Assembly: GCA_900469445.1 (NCBI GenBank)
Contig: UBXM01000026.1
Location: forward strand, 35,615 to 99,614
From: Hyphomicrobiales bacterium
Lineage (GTDB): Bacteria > Pseudomonadota > Alphaproteobacteria > Rhizobiales > Rhizobiaceae
DNA length: 64,000 bases
Direction of reading: 5' to 3'
Positions 33,001 to 42,686 of this stretch are shown here, in pieces. How positions within the stretch are numbered: the stretch's first letter is position 1; each line of letters starts with the position of its first letter. The notes beneath the pieces were generated by a model, which did not search any database, was not told the origin of the DNA, and saw only the letters and a list, made by a program, of their open reading frames with translations. The position numbers and the translations under genes are program-made.

Positions 33001-34192
33001 GGAACCGCAGGAAAGCCCAACGGCGGAAGTGCTGCCGCTGCGTCCGCTGCGCACCGCCGATCAGCTGGCCCGCCTGCAGGTCGAGGTGGAAGAGCTGCGC
33101 GCCATTCTCGAAACCGCCACGGATGGTGTCGTCATCATCGGATCGGACAGGGAAGTGCGTTCGATGAACCGTGCGGCGAGCGCGCTGTTCAACTTCGACG
33201 GCGAGGAAATCAACGGCAAGCCGTTCGTCACGCTGTTTGCGCATGAAAGCCAGCGGGCCGTGCTCGACTATCTTTCCGGCCTTTCCGGACATGGCGTGGC
33301 CAGCGTGCTGAACGATGGGCGCGAAGTGATCGGCCGCGAGGCCTCCGGCGGCTTCATTCCATTGTTCATGACGATCGGCCGGTTGACCTCGTCCAACGGC
33401 TATTGCGCCGTCATCCGCGACATCACCCAGTGGAAGCGGACCGAAGACGAGCTGAGGACGGCCAAACGCGCGGCCGAAACCGCCAATGCCCACAAGAGCG
33501 AATTCCTCGCCCATGTCAGCCACGAGATCCGCACCCCGCTCAATGCCATTATCGGCTTTGCCGACATGATGGCGTCGGAACGGCTCGGGCCTGTCGGCCA
33601 TCCCCGCTATATCGAATATTCGAACGATATCGGCCGGTCGGGCCGGCATGTGCTGGATATCGTCAACGACCTGCTCGACATATCCAAGATCGAGGCGGGA
33701 GAGCTGGATCTCGATTTTATCGCGGTGGGCCTGAACGAAACGGTTTCCGAGGCGGTATCGCTGGTGCAGCCGCAGGCAAACGGTCAGCGGGTGATCATCC
33801 GCACGGCGCTGTCGCAGGCTGTTCCGCAGGTGGTGGCAGATCTGCGTTCGATCAAGCAGATCGTGCTCAACATCCTGTCCAACGCCATCCGGTTCACGCC
33901 TTCGGGTGGCCAGATCGTCGTTTCCACCGCCTATGAGGCGAATGGCAGCGTCGTGTTGCGGATCCGCGATACCGGTATCGGCATGAACCGCGCCGAGCTG
34001 GAACTGGCGATGAAACCGTTCCGGCAGGTGGCAGGCGCGTCACGCAAGCGGGGCGACGGCACCGGACTGGGATTGCCGCTGACCAAGGCGATGGTGGATG
34101 CCAACCGGGCAAATTTCGCCATTACCTCGGCGCCGAACGAGGGAACGCTGGTGGAAATCAGCTTCCCGTCGCAGCGGGTATTGGCGAGCTGA
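30011..34192 (+). CDS. Large multi-PAS cytoplasmic histidine kinase (PdhS/DivJ-PleC class)
   Basis: A 1393-residue kinase without membrane helices. Order: an N-terminal sensor region (1-170), an acidic Ala/Glu/Asp-rich linker (about 245-465), a PAS-like domain (478-594), a second acidic linker (605-875), PAS domains near 894-994 and 1025-1140, then the kinase. The phosphoacceptor is His1171 in HVSHEIRTPLNAIIGFADMM, followed by 'DLLDISKIEAG'; the ATPase has N, G1 (DTGIGM) and G2 (GTGLGLPL) boxes. The DHp sequence resembles PdhS-type kinases that act on DivK and CtrA. The start ATG at 30011 is chosen; the upstream open frame overlaps the phasin promoter. No response regulator is adjacent. Confidence 0.88.
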   Translation: MSDVQYPFIDVAVHERVSEAFAAGMAVVLFSPDLRSVSWANGRGAALFGFGSIYDFLDQGLDRGELMFRQVEPVARSLQSIGDRRTFTVRIASGFLRVAVQARCEMIRVQNKPCILLSVPVDNQRLSLKECAARLIEGFDDPETHMAVLDAEGNILAASGQFSGLAISIQTTRMLVSMVGNDRHRLIKRPIATSGGYLPAAIGQVSEEPALNLLFVVGAARTQTAAIPAAQAIAQAAPVAVSTDEDGAAADADIIDVPDYDDALSAVAAIEDNPDAEEEISLDGTPGPDASDINSADETELAETSPVEADEDVSVSADTKADAEDTVGAAIADAEEDTGTSPASRIEDELAEDQAPLAEPVAATIENAEADESGFAEASVEAPLDESKADQDVTEEHESPVDMSELSTEQEDVSGDEAEAEAELAEEAPLNEDESDEAASGDTSAPVELDEPVAAAASPDDETDLAPPVISQPVRMRSTIRFVWKIDAAGRFSEVSKEFAEAVGPHAADISGMAFSDLAALFNLDPEGKIAELLSRRDTWSGKTIWWPVEGTSQVVPVDLAALPTYTRAREFDGFRGFGIVRMGDAAEDPHAAGLSFGGAQVDQIAEPVEVERDELPLDIATSHDDFAEQPAEDEIAVPAADEISETDTAPLDETGNNPVEEVGTEETTSAANDDIPAFAEADDDAHVAEAEDQAETRDLREGEPPALALADNAGRRNSDKVIRLEERRASLSPGERANFQEIARRLDTFVKSAEGSEAESHEAEERTADEDITSMAADENASLSPAQNEELTGNEDLAPETDEVTEPSLSVDEDENEQGEVEQQEEVPAEQEDRGIEVSDVVETADEAAVALSGDAPMAASDDTLKDDAEDEVYQPVDAAALAAMMPGRDRTGLSEEIIDQMPVALLVHAGDTLIHANGEFLKLTGYPSLEALSDIGGLDALLQRQELEDKATHAGGMVVVRADDVIVPVTARLQSIRFNETSALMLALMPVAAEVEPQESPTAEVLPLRPLRTADQLARLQVEVEELRAILETATDGVVIIGSDREVRSMNRAASALFNFDGEEINGKPFVTLFAHESQRAVLDYLSGLSGHGVASVLNDGREVIGREASGGFIPLFMTIGRLTSSNGYCAVIRDITQWKRTEDELRTAKRAAETANAHKSEFLAHVSHEIRTPLNAIIGFADMMASERLGPVGHPRYIEYSNDIGRSGRHVLDIVNDLLDISKIEAGELDLDFIAVGLNETVSEAVSLVQPQANGQRVIIRTALSQAVPQVVADLRSIKQIVLNILSNAIRFTPSGGQIVVSTAYEANGSVVLRIRDTGIGMNRAELELAMKPFRQVAGASRKRGDGTGLGLPLTKAMVDANRANFAITSAPNEGTLVEISFPSQRVLAS

Positions 34193-34247
34193 TCCGCGCA
34201 TTCGAAAACGCGACAATCGATCACATATTCACGGTATGCGTGTATAT

Positions 34248-34278
34248 GTCTTTAAAAAAGGGGCAGCCATGGCTGCCC
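34248..34278 (-). terminator. Terminator after acetoacetyl-CoA synthetase
   Basis: GGGCAGCC-AT-GGCTGCCC (34261-34278) followed on the minus strand by CTTTTTTAAAG, about 185 bases past the synthetase stop codon. The rest of the 270-bp gap to the kinase gene shows no gene. Confidence 0.8.
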
Positions 34279-34462
34279 TGAGATAATTGTGCTGTTCAAC
34301 GACGATAGGAGAGCGAGACGTCCTGTCTCAAAAACTCATCGCGCACTGACGTTATAGGCTCAATCGGGGCCTCTTGCGCCAAGATTGAAGTACGTCACTC
34401 AACAAGAGATTAAACCTGTCCCGATCCGGATCATCGCAAAATATTGCTGCATCGCAGCAAGT

Positions 34463-36424
<1,962 letters not shown>

Positions 36425-36503
36425 ATTCCTCCCTTTCCGGCATCATCCGGCTTCCTCATGCCGCGCGGCACCTCCATGCCGGCGCGGCGAAGAATGTATA
36501 ACA

Positions 36504-36517
36504 TGTCGCATGCGACA
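36504..36517. promoter_or_regulatory. Perfect palindrome TGTCGCATGCGACA
   Basis: A 14-bp perfect palindrome in the 163-bp divergent region between acetoacetyl-CoA synthetase and the AsmA gene. It could be an operator for either; the factor is unknown. Confidence 0.4.
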
Positions 36518-36587
36518 ATGAAGCATGGTGGTGGGCCGTTCCGGTGCTCGAATTGCGCCCTGCCGCCATTTCCTATATGCGCCTTGC

Positions 36588-38444
36588 ATGTTCACGAAAG
36601 CCGCCCAGACATTCCGCAGGCATGCCAGCCGGCCCGTTGGTCGCACGGTGCTGATCGCGCTTGCCCTCATCCTTTTGGTGGCTGTTATCTTTCGGGTGGT
36701 CACGCCATTCCTGATTTCCACCAGCGTCGTGCGGGAAAGCATCGAGCAATCCGTCGAACAGTGGACAGGTCACAACGCCACGATCGGCGGCGTCTCCACC
36801 ATTCGGTTCTGGCCGGAGCCGGAAGTCATACTCACCGACATCACCATTCATAACGATCAGCAGGGTGAACGGCGGATACTGGCAACGATCAGAGAACTGT
36901 CCGCTTCGTTCGACCTGATCGAAGCACTGCTCGGCAAGCCGGTATTCGAGGATTTCCATCTCACCGAACCGCATGTCTTCATGAGCCGCGACAAGAATGG
37001 GCGGATTCACTGGGCAAACGGCGGGCGGCTGGTCGAAGCGATCGCCAAGGCATCGGCCAATGGCGACACGCAAAGGCTTGACCGAGCGCTCGATGCTCCG
37101 ATCGGCGAGGTGCAGGTTCGCAATGGTATTGTCGATATCGTCGGGGAGGCGGACGGACGGGCCGTCCGCTTCAATGCCATCAACGGCATGATGGACTGGC
37201 CAAGCCTTTCCGATGCGGTGACGATCCGCGGCGATGCCGTCGTTCGGGGCAAGAAGATCGGTCTCGATATCCGCAGCACCCAGCCATTGCTGCTTCTCGA
37301 TGGCCGAAGCGGCGATTTCGCAGGAACCGCCAGTGCCGATATCGGGCTCGCGCGGTTCGACGGGATCGCAAGCCTGACGCCGCGCGGCTATTTTTCTGGC
37401 AATGCAGAGCTTCGCGCCTCCGACATGCCGGCCGCCTTGCGGTGGTTCGAGATCGATCCTCGCCTTGTCGACGGACTGCAATCGGTATCCGTAGCTGCAC
37501 GGCTGATTGCCGACCGCCAGGAATTGCGGTTCGAAGAGCTTTCGCTCGGCTTGAACAACGAGAATGCAACCGGCCTTCTGGAACTCGACACTCCTCCTTC
37601 CGGGCGGCCCAAACTTTCCGGCACACTCGCCTTCGATCACATCGACCTGATGCGCCTGCTTGCGGCGCTGGAGCCGACGATCAGCCAGGACGCACAGGCC
37701 TTGCCCTCGCTGGTGACCAATCTCGACCTCGATCTGAGGCTTTCGTCGCAAGTCGCCGCATTCGGTGCCGTGCAGCTTCACGACATCGCGCTGGGGCTGA
37801 TGAATGTTGCGCAGCAGTTCCGCCTGGATATTCTGGACAGCGACCTGCAGCCGGGCCGCGTGACGGGCCGCATCAATACGGTGAACGTGAATGCCGGTGC
37901 GCAAGACGAAAGACAGAGCGTCGCGTTCCGCGCGGCCGTCAGCGGGGCGGATTTCGCCACGCTCGCACAACAGTTACAGCTCAAAGGCCCGCTACCGGCG
38001 ACCCAGGGCTCTCTGGACATCTCGCTGGACGTGCCGCGTCCGATCAACCGTGATGCCTGGAACGCGGCCGTGGGTACGGTCAACTTCCGGACCGGATCCG
38101 GCAAGCTGAACGGCATCGATATGCCGGCCATTCGCCAGCTGGCAGTGCAGAAGCCCTATTTCACGCTCAGCGATGCGGCCAGCGGATCGCTCGAGTTCGA
38201 CAGCATGAAAGCAACCGCGACGATCCGCAACGGGATTGCCGATCTTCAGGATACGGAGATTGCCGGTCGCAACGAGACGATCACGCTCACCGGCGCCGTG
38301 CCGCTGGCCAATAGCAGTCTTGCGCTCTCGGCCACGATCACGCCGAAAGACGCAAACCCGCCGCTGAACTTCTTCATCGGCGGGGCATGGCCGACACCGA
38401 TCCTGTGGCCGATGAACGTGCCCGCTGCCAAACCGGGCGAATAA
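36588..38444 (+). CDS. AsmA family protein
   Basis: A 618-residue protein with one N-terminal membrane anchor (VLIALALILLVAVIFRVV) and a long beta-rich periplasmic part. It starts with the AsmA pattern 'SVEQWTGHNATIGGVSTIRFWPEPEVILTDITI' and ends with the AsmA_2-type 'DMPAIRQLAVQKPYFTLSDAASGSLEFDSMKATATIRNGIADLQDTEI'. AsmA-like proteins are repeating beta-groove proteins implicated in lipid transport between membranes. The ATG at 36588 is preferred over 36525, though neither has a clear ribosome binding site. Convergent with the pot operon. Confidence 0.85.
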   Translation: MFTKAAQTFRRHASRPVGRTVLIALALILLVAVIFRVVTPFLISTSVVRESIEQSVEQWTGHNATIGGVSTIRFWPEPEVILTDITIHNDQQGERRILATIRELSASFDLIEALLGKPVFEDFHLTEPHVFMSRDKNGRIHWANGGRLVEAIAKASANGDTQRLDRALDAPIGEVQVRNGIVDIVGEADGRAVRFNAINGMMDWPSLSDAVTIRGDAVVRGKKIGLDIRSTQPLLLLDGRSGDFAGTASADIGLARFDGIASLTPRGYFSGNAELRASDMPAALRWFEIDPRLVDGLQSVSVAARLIADRQELRFEELSLGLNNENATGLLELDTPPSGRPKLSGTLAFDHIDLMRLLAALEPTISQDAQALPSLVTNLDLDLRLSSQVAAFGAVQLHDIALGLMNVAQQFRLDILDSDLQPGRVTGRINTVNVNAGAQDERQSVAFRAAVSGADFATLAQQLQLKGPLPATQGSLDISLDVPRPINRDAWNAAVGTVNFRTGSGKLNGIDMPAIRQLAVQKPYFTLSDAASGSLEFDSMKATATIRNGIADLQDTEIAGRNETITLTGAVPLANSSLALSATITPKDANPPLNFFIGGAWPTPILWPMNVPAAKPGE

Positions 38445-38467
38445 AGCCGGGCAAACCGGCCGGCCGA

Positions 38468-39289
38468 TCAGGTCGTCGCGCCGCGTGCCGCGAGATGCTC
38501 ATCACGAACCCGCTTGATCTCGGTGCGCTTGGTGGTGAGCGAGGCGGCGATGACCCCGATCGTGACGAGACCGATCAGGATGGTGCAGATCGCGTTGATC
38601 TCCGGTGTCACACCAAGGCGCACCTGCGAATAGATCTTGATCGGCAGCGTCGTGGCACCCGGACCGGTGTTGAAACTTGCAATCACCAGGTCATCCAGCG
38701 ACAGGGTGAAGGCGAGCATCCAGCCGGCGATGACGGCCGGGAAAATCAGCGGAAGAGTGATCTTGAAGAAGGTTTTGACCGGTGGGCAGCCGAGATCGAG
38801 AGCGGCTTCCTCCAGGCTGCGATCGAAGGTCAAAAGCCGCGACTGCACGACGATCGCCACATAACACATGGTGAAGGTCGTATGCGCGATCGTGACCGTC
38901 CAGAAGCCGCGGTCGACGCCCATGGCGACGAAGAGCAGGAGCAGCGACAGGCCGGTGATGACTTCCGGCATGACGAGCGGCGCATAGATCATGCCGGAAA
39001 AGGCCATGCGACCGGGGAAGCGGGCAAAGCGGGTAAGTGCCAGGGCTGCCAGCGTGCCGAGGATAGTGCCGAGCGTGGCGCTGAGCACACCGACCCGCGC
39101 CGTCACCCAGGCGGCATCCATAAGCCCTTGGTTCGACCACATGGCCGAATACCAGTGCAGCGAAAAGCCGCCCCAGACCGTGACCAGACGCGAGGCGTTG
39201 AAGGAATAGACGATCAGGATGATGATCGGGATATAGAGAAACGCAAAACCGAGCGTCAGCACGGTGGCGTCGAAACGGGGAGATCTCAT
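38468..39289 (-). CDS. potI: Putrescine ABC transporter permease PotI
   Basis: A 273-residue permease with six helices and the EAA-loop 'EEAALDLGCPPVKTFFKITLPLIFPAVIAGWMLAF'. It is PotI/PotC-like ('ALTRFARFPGRMAFSGMIYAPLVMPEVITGLSLLLLFVAM'). The ATG at 39289 overlaps the stop codon of potH, so translation is coupled; the longer frame upstream is only an overlap with potH. It is the last gene of the potFGHI operon. Confidence 0.95.
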   Translation of the reverse strand: MRSPRFDATVLTLGFAFLYIPIIILIVYSFNASRLVTVWGGFSLHWYSAMWSNQGLMDAAWVTARVGVLSATLGTILGTLAALALTRFARFPGRMAFSGMIYAPLVMPEVITGLSLLLLFVAMGVDRGFWTVTIAHTTFTMCYVAIVVQSRLLTFDRSLEEAALDLGCPPVKTFFKITLPLIFPAVIAGWMLAFTLSLDDLVIASFNTGPGATTLPIKIYSQVRLGVTPEINAICTILIGLVTIGVIAASLTTKRTEIKRVRDEHLAARGATT

Positions 39290-40215
39290 CACACCACCTT
39301 CTTCTGCTGGTTCTGGAAGATCATGATCGGCACGACCAGCATGATCAGCAGGATGACGGCGACGGCGGAGGCCAGTGGCCAATCGCGGTTGCCGAAGAAT
39401 TCCGTCCAGAGCGTCTTGCCGATCATCAGCGTGTCGGCGCCACCCAGGAGATCGGGGATGACGAACTCGCCGGTGATCGGGATGAAGCAGATCATCGAGC
39501 CGGCGATGACGCCCGGCAGCGACAGCGGGAAGGTGATCTTCCAGAAGGCTTTCCACGGCGGGCAGCCGAGATCGCTTGCGGCCTCCAGCAGAGAATTGTC
39601 CATCTTTTCCAATGCCGAATAGAGCGGCAGGACCATGAAGGGCAGATAGGAATACACGATGCCGATGAAGACGGCGTAGTCGGTGCGGAAGATCTGCACC
39701 TGCTGGTCAGGCCCCATCAGGCCGATCGTCTGCAATGCGAGCGTCAGCAAGCCGTCGGGCTTGAGGATGCCGATCCAGGCGTAGACGCGGATGAGGAATG
39801 AGGTCCAGAAGGGCAAAATGACCAGCATGACCAGCGTTGGCCTGATCGAGGTCGGGGCGCGGGCCATGGCAAGCGCCATCGGGTAACCGATCAGGAGAAG
39901 CAGCAGGGTGGAGATCGCCGCGATCCTGAGAGACGACAGGTAGGACCAGATATAGAGCGGGTCTTCCGTGAGAAAGATGTAGTTCTCGAAATCGAGCTGC
40001 GAGAAAAAGTCGCCGATCGCACCGAAGCCTTCGAATACCGGCGTATAGGGCGGGATCGAGATCGCCGTATCGGAGAAGGATATCTTCAGAATGATGAGGA
40101 AAGGCGCGACGAAGAACAGGATCAGCCAGACATAGGGCACCACGACGACCAGCCAGCGGGTCCAGGAATGACCGCCGGTATGCGGGGCAGGATTGGCTTC
40201 GGCGACATTGGCCAT
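39289..40215 (-). CDS. potH: Putrescine ABC transporter permease PotH
   Basis: A 308-residue permease of the PotH/PotB class with six helices. It has the first helix 'VPYVWLILFFVAPFLIILKISFSD', the conserved 'LVILPFWTSFLIRVYAWIGIL' and the EAA loop 'LEAASDLGCPPWKAFWKITFPLSLPGVIAGSMICFIPITGEFVIPDLLGG'. It lies 15 bp after potG and overlaps potI. Confidence 0.95.
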   Translation of the reverse strand: MANVAEANPAPHTGGHSWTRWLVVVVPYVWLILFFVAPFLIILKISFSDTAISIPPYTPVFEGFGAIGDFFSQLDFENYIFLTEDPLYIWSYLSSLRIAAISTLLLLLIGYPMALAMARAPTSIRPTLVMLVILPFWTSFLIRVYAWIGILKPDGLLTLALQTIGLMGPDQQVQIFRTDYAVFIGIVYSYLPFMVLPLYSALEKMDNSLLEAASDLGCPPWKAFWKITFPLSLPGVIAGSMICFIPITGEFVIPDLLGGADTLMIGKTLWTEFFGNRDWPLASAVAVILLIMLVVPIMIFQNQQKKVV

Positions 40216-40230
40216 GTTCGCTCCCCTTCC

Positions 40231-41388
40231 CTATCGCGTCAGCACGAGGCCGGCATCGCGCGGCCAGGTGAGCCAAACCATGTCTTCGAAGGTGATCGGC
40301 CGATCGACGAGACGGGAGACGTTCGCCTGTGCGGCGCGCATGAAACGGCCATCCTTGGAGCGGACGATGAAGAGCGAGAAATCGCCGAGATAGCCGATAT
40401 CCCAGACTTCGCCATAGAAGCTGTTGACCGACGGATCGGCAGGGGCATCCTGCGAGATGCGGACCTTTTCCGGGCGGATGGCGAAGGCGACCTGATCGCC
40501 CTTCACCGCCTGGGACCCCTGATCGACGGCGATGGACAGGCCATCGCTTTCGATCTTCACCGTGCCCGGTGCGCCGAGCGCGCTTGTCGTGTCGGCAATC
40601 GTGCCTTCGATGATGTTGATGTCGCCGATGAAATCCGCAACGTAACGGCTGTTCGGCGCCTCATAGATTTCAGCCGGTGTCGCCACCTGCATGATGATGC
40701 CCTTGTCCATGACGGCGATACGGTCGGACACGGTCATTGCCTCTTCCTGATCGTGGGTGACGATGAGGAAGGTCATGCCGAGCGTCTGCTGCAGGTCCAT
40801 CAGTTCGAACTGGGTTTCCTCGCGCAGCTTCTTGTCGAGCGCGCCGAGCGGTTCGTCGAGCAGCAGAACCTTGGGCCGCTTGGCGAGCGAACGGGCAAGC
40901 GCCACACGCTGGCGCTGGCCGCCGGACAGCTGGTTCGGCTTGCGCTTGGCGAACTGTTCCAGCTTGACGAGTTTCAGCATTTCCTGGACGCGGGCGTTGA
41001 TCTCGCCCTTCGGCATATTGTCCTGTTCGAGACCGAAGGCGATGTTCTTTTCCACCGACATATGCGGAAAGAGTGCGTAGGACTGGAACATCATGTTGGT
41101 GGGGCGGCGATAGGGCGGCACGCCGCTGATATCCTGGCCCTGCAACAGGATGCGGCCTTCTGTCGGTTCCTCGAAGCCGGCGAGCATGCGCATCAGCGTG
41201 GTCTTGCCGCAACCGGAAGGACCAAGCAGCGAGAAGAATTCGCGCTCGTAAATGTCCAGTGTGAGGTTATCGACGGCGACGAAATCGCCGAAGCGTTTGG
41301 TGATGTTCTCGAAGCGGATGAAGGGGACCGCATTCGGATCGGTCCAGGGAGAGAATTTACGTTTTACCGGTCCGAGAGATTTCGCCAT
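40231..41388 (-). CDS. potG: Putrescine ABC transporter ATP-binding protein PotG
   Basis: A 385-residue ATPase with Walker A GPSGCGKTTL, signature LSGGQRQRVALARSL, Walker B VLLLDEPLGALD and the switch histidine in FLIVTHDQEEAM. A C-terminal TOBE-type domain (about 285-385) follows ('QVAFAIRPEKVRISQD'). It energises PotHI. A UUCG-capped hairpin lies between it and potF. Confidence 0.96.
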   Translation of the reverse strand: MAKSLGPVKRKFSPWTDPNAVPFIRFENITKRFGDFVAVDNLTLDIYEREFFSLLGPSGCGKTTLMRMLAGFEEPTEGRILLQGQDISGVPPYRRPTNMMFQSYALFPHMSVEKNIAFGLEQDNMPKGEINARVQEMLKLVKLEQFAKRKPNQLSGGQRQRVALARSLAKRPKVLLLDEPLGALDKKLREETQFELMDLQQTLGMTFLIVTHDQEEAMTVSDRIAVMDKGIIMQVATPAEIYEAPNSRYVADFIGDINIIEGTIADTTSALGAPGTVKIESDGLSIAVDQGSQAVKGDQVAFAIRPEKVRISQDAPADPSVNSFYGEVWDIGYLGDFSLFIVRSKDGRFMRAAQANVSRLVDRPITFEDMVWLTWPRDAGLVLTR

Positions 41389-41424
41389 ACGTTGAGCCTT
41401 GCCCCAGAGTGCCTCAGAATGAAA

Positions 41425-41446
41425 AGGGCGGGTCGAAACCCGCCCT
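41425..41446 (-). terminator. Intercistronic hairpin between potF and potG
   Basis: AGGGCGGGT-TTCG-ACCCGCCCT on the minus strand followed by TTTTC, 15 bases after the potF stop. A UUCG tetraloop hairpin here probably acts as a leaky terminator or 3' stabiliser, giving more binding protein than transporter. Confidence 0.75.
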
Positions 41447-41460
41447 GAAGATACCAGCGA

Positions 41461-42555
41461 TCAGCTGCCGGTCTTGATCTGTGTCCAGACCCGGTTCAGC
41501 ACGCGCTGTTCGCGGGGACCATAAGGGGAGATTGTGAAGAGCTTATTCACGACCGCTTCCGGCGGATAGACGGACGGATTGTCCAGCACTTCCTTGTCGA
41601 TGAACTGCTGCGAAGCGAGGTTGCCGTTGGCATACTGGACATAGTCGGTGGCCTTGGCGATGACTTCCGGCTTCATCAGGTAGTTGATGAAGGCATGGGC
41701 TTCGTCGACATTCTTGGCATCCGCCGGGATCGCCAGGTTGTCGAACCACATATAGGTGCCTTCCTTGGGGATGACGAACTCGACCTTGACGCCGTTGCCG
41801 GCTTCTTCGGCACGGGTCTTCGCCTGCAGGATGTCACCCGACCAGCCGATCGAGATGCAGCTGTCGCCATTGGCAAGCTCATCGATATAGGCGGATGCGT
41901 TGAACGTCTTCACGAAGGGGCGGATCGCCTTGTAGACGTCGCCGCCGGCTTCCAGATCAGCGGTCTGCTTGCTGTCCGGGTCCTTGCCGATATAGTTCAT
42001 CGCAATCGCGAAGGTCTCGTCGGAGGCGTCGAGGATGTTGATGCCGCAGGACTTCAGCTTTTCGGCATTTTCCGGCTTGAAAAGAACGTCCCAGCTATCG
42101 ATCGGCACATCGCCGAGAGCGGCCTTCACCTTGTCGACATTGTAGCCGATGCCGGTGGTGCCCCACATGTAGTTGATGGCGTATTCGTTGCCGGGGTCAT
42201 ACTTGGCGAGACGCTCGCTGACCAGCGGCCAGAGATTGGTCATGTTCGGCAGCTTGGACTTGTCGAGCTTCTGGAACACGCCGGCCTGGATCTGACGGGC
42301 AAGGAAAGGCGCGGTCGGAACGACGACATCATAACCGGAACCGCCTGCGAGAAGCTTGGTCTCGACGAGGTCGTTGCTGTCGAAGACGTCATAGACGACC
42401 TTGATGCCGGTTTCCTTGGTGAAATCCGCCAGAATCGACTCATCGATGTAATCCGACCAGTTATAGACGTGGACTACTTTCTCCTGCGCCATGGCCGAGG
42501 ATACGATTGCAGTCGTGGCAAGCACGGCAGCAAGGCTAAACAAACGGATTTTCAT
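41461..42555 (-). CDS. potF: Putrescine-binding periplasmic protein PotF
   Basis: A 364-residue polyamine-binding protein with a Sec signal (MKIRLFSLAAVLATTAIVSS, cleavage near 'AMAQE'). It shows the PotF/PotD start 'VVHVYNWSDYIDESILADFTKETGIKVVYDVFDSNDLVETKLLAGGSGYDVVVPT', later 'NYMWGTTGIGYNVDKV' and 'CISIGWSGDI'. The ATG has a GGAGAG site. First gene of potFGHI; imported putrescine can enter the PuuA/PuuB-like pathway encoded at 49.9-52.6 kb. Confidence 0.96.
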   Translation of the reverse strand: MKIRLFSLAAVLATTAIVSSAMAQEKVVHVYNWSDYIDESILADFTKETGIKVVYDVFDSNDLVETKLLAGGSGYDVVVPTAPFLARQIQAGVFQKLDKSKLPNMTNLWPLVSERLAKYDPGNEYAINYMWGTTGIGYNVDKVKAALGDVPIDSWDVLFKPENAEKLKSCGINILDASDETFAIAMNYIGKDPDSKQTADLEAGGDVYKAIRPFVKTFNASAYIDELANGDSCISIGWSGDILQAKTRAEEAGNGVKVEFVIPKEGTYMWFDNLAIPADAKNVDEAHAFINYLMKPEVIAKATDYVQYANGNLASQQFIDKEVLDNPSVYPPEAVVNKLFTISPYGPREQRVLNRVWTQIKTGS

Positions 42556-42686
42556 GATCTCTCCTGTTCCGAGCTCTGGCGCGACCGTGATCGCATATGT
42601 TTTTCATAGGGTTTTTGGCAAGAGTAGAAAGGATTTTTCCGCCTCACAAGTAGGAATGTGCAATGCGGAAGAACTTGCTCCAAGAC

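Noticed and set aside
30734..33649. 971-codon open frame antisense to the histidine kinase
   Set aside because: It is a shadow of GC-rich codon bias in the Ala/Glu/Asp-rich sense gene; the sense strand carries clear PAS and kinase domains and the antisense product has no recognisable domain.
38387..39622. 411-codon plus-strand ORF over potI/potH
   Set aside because: It overlaps two clear permease genes; its product is highly charged and without family features.
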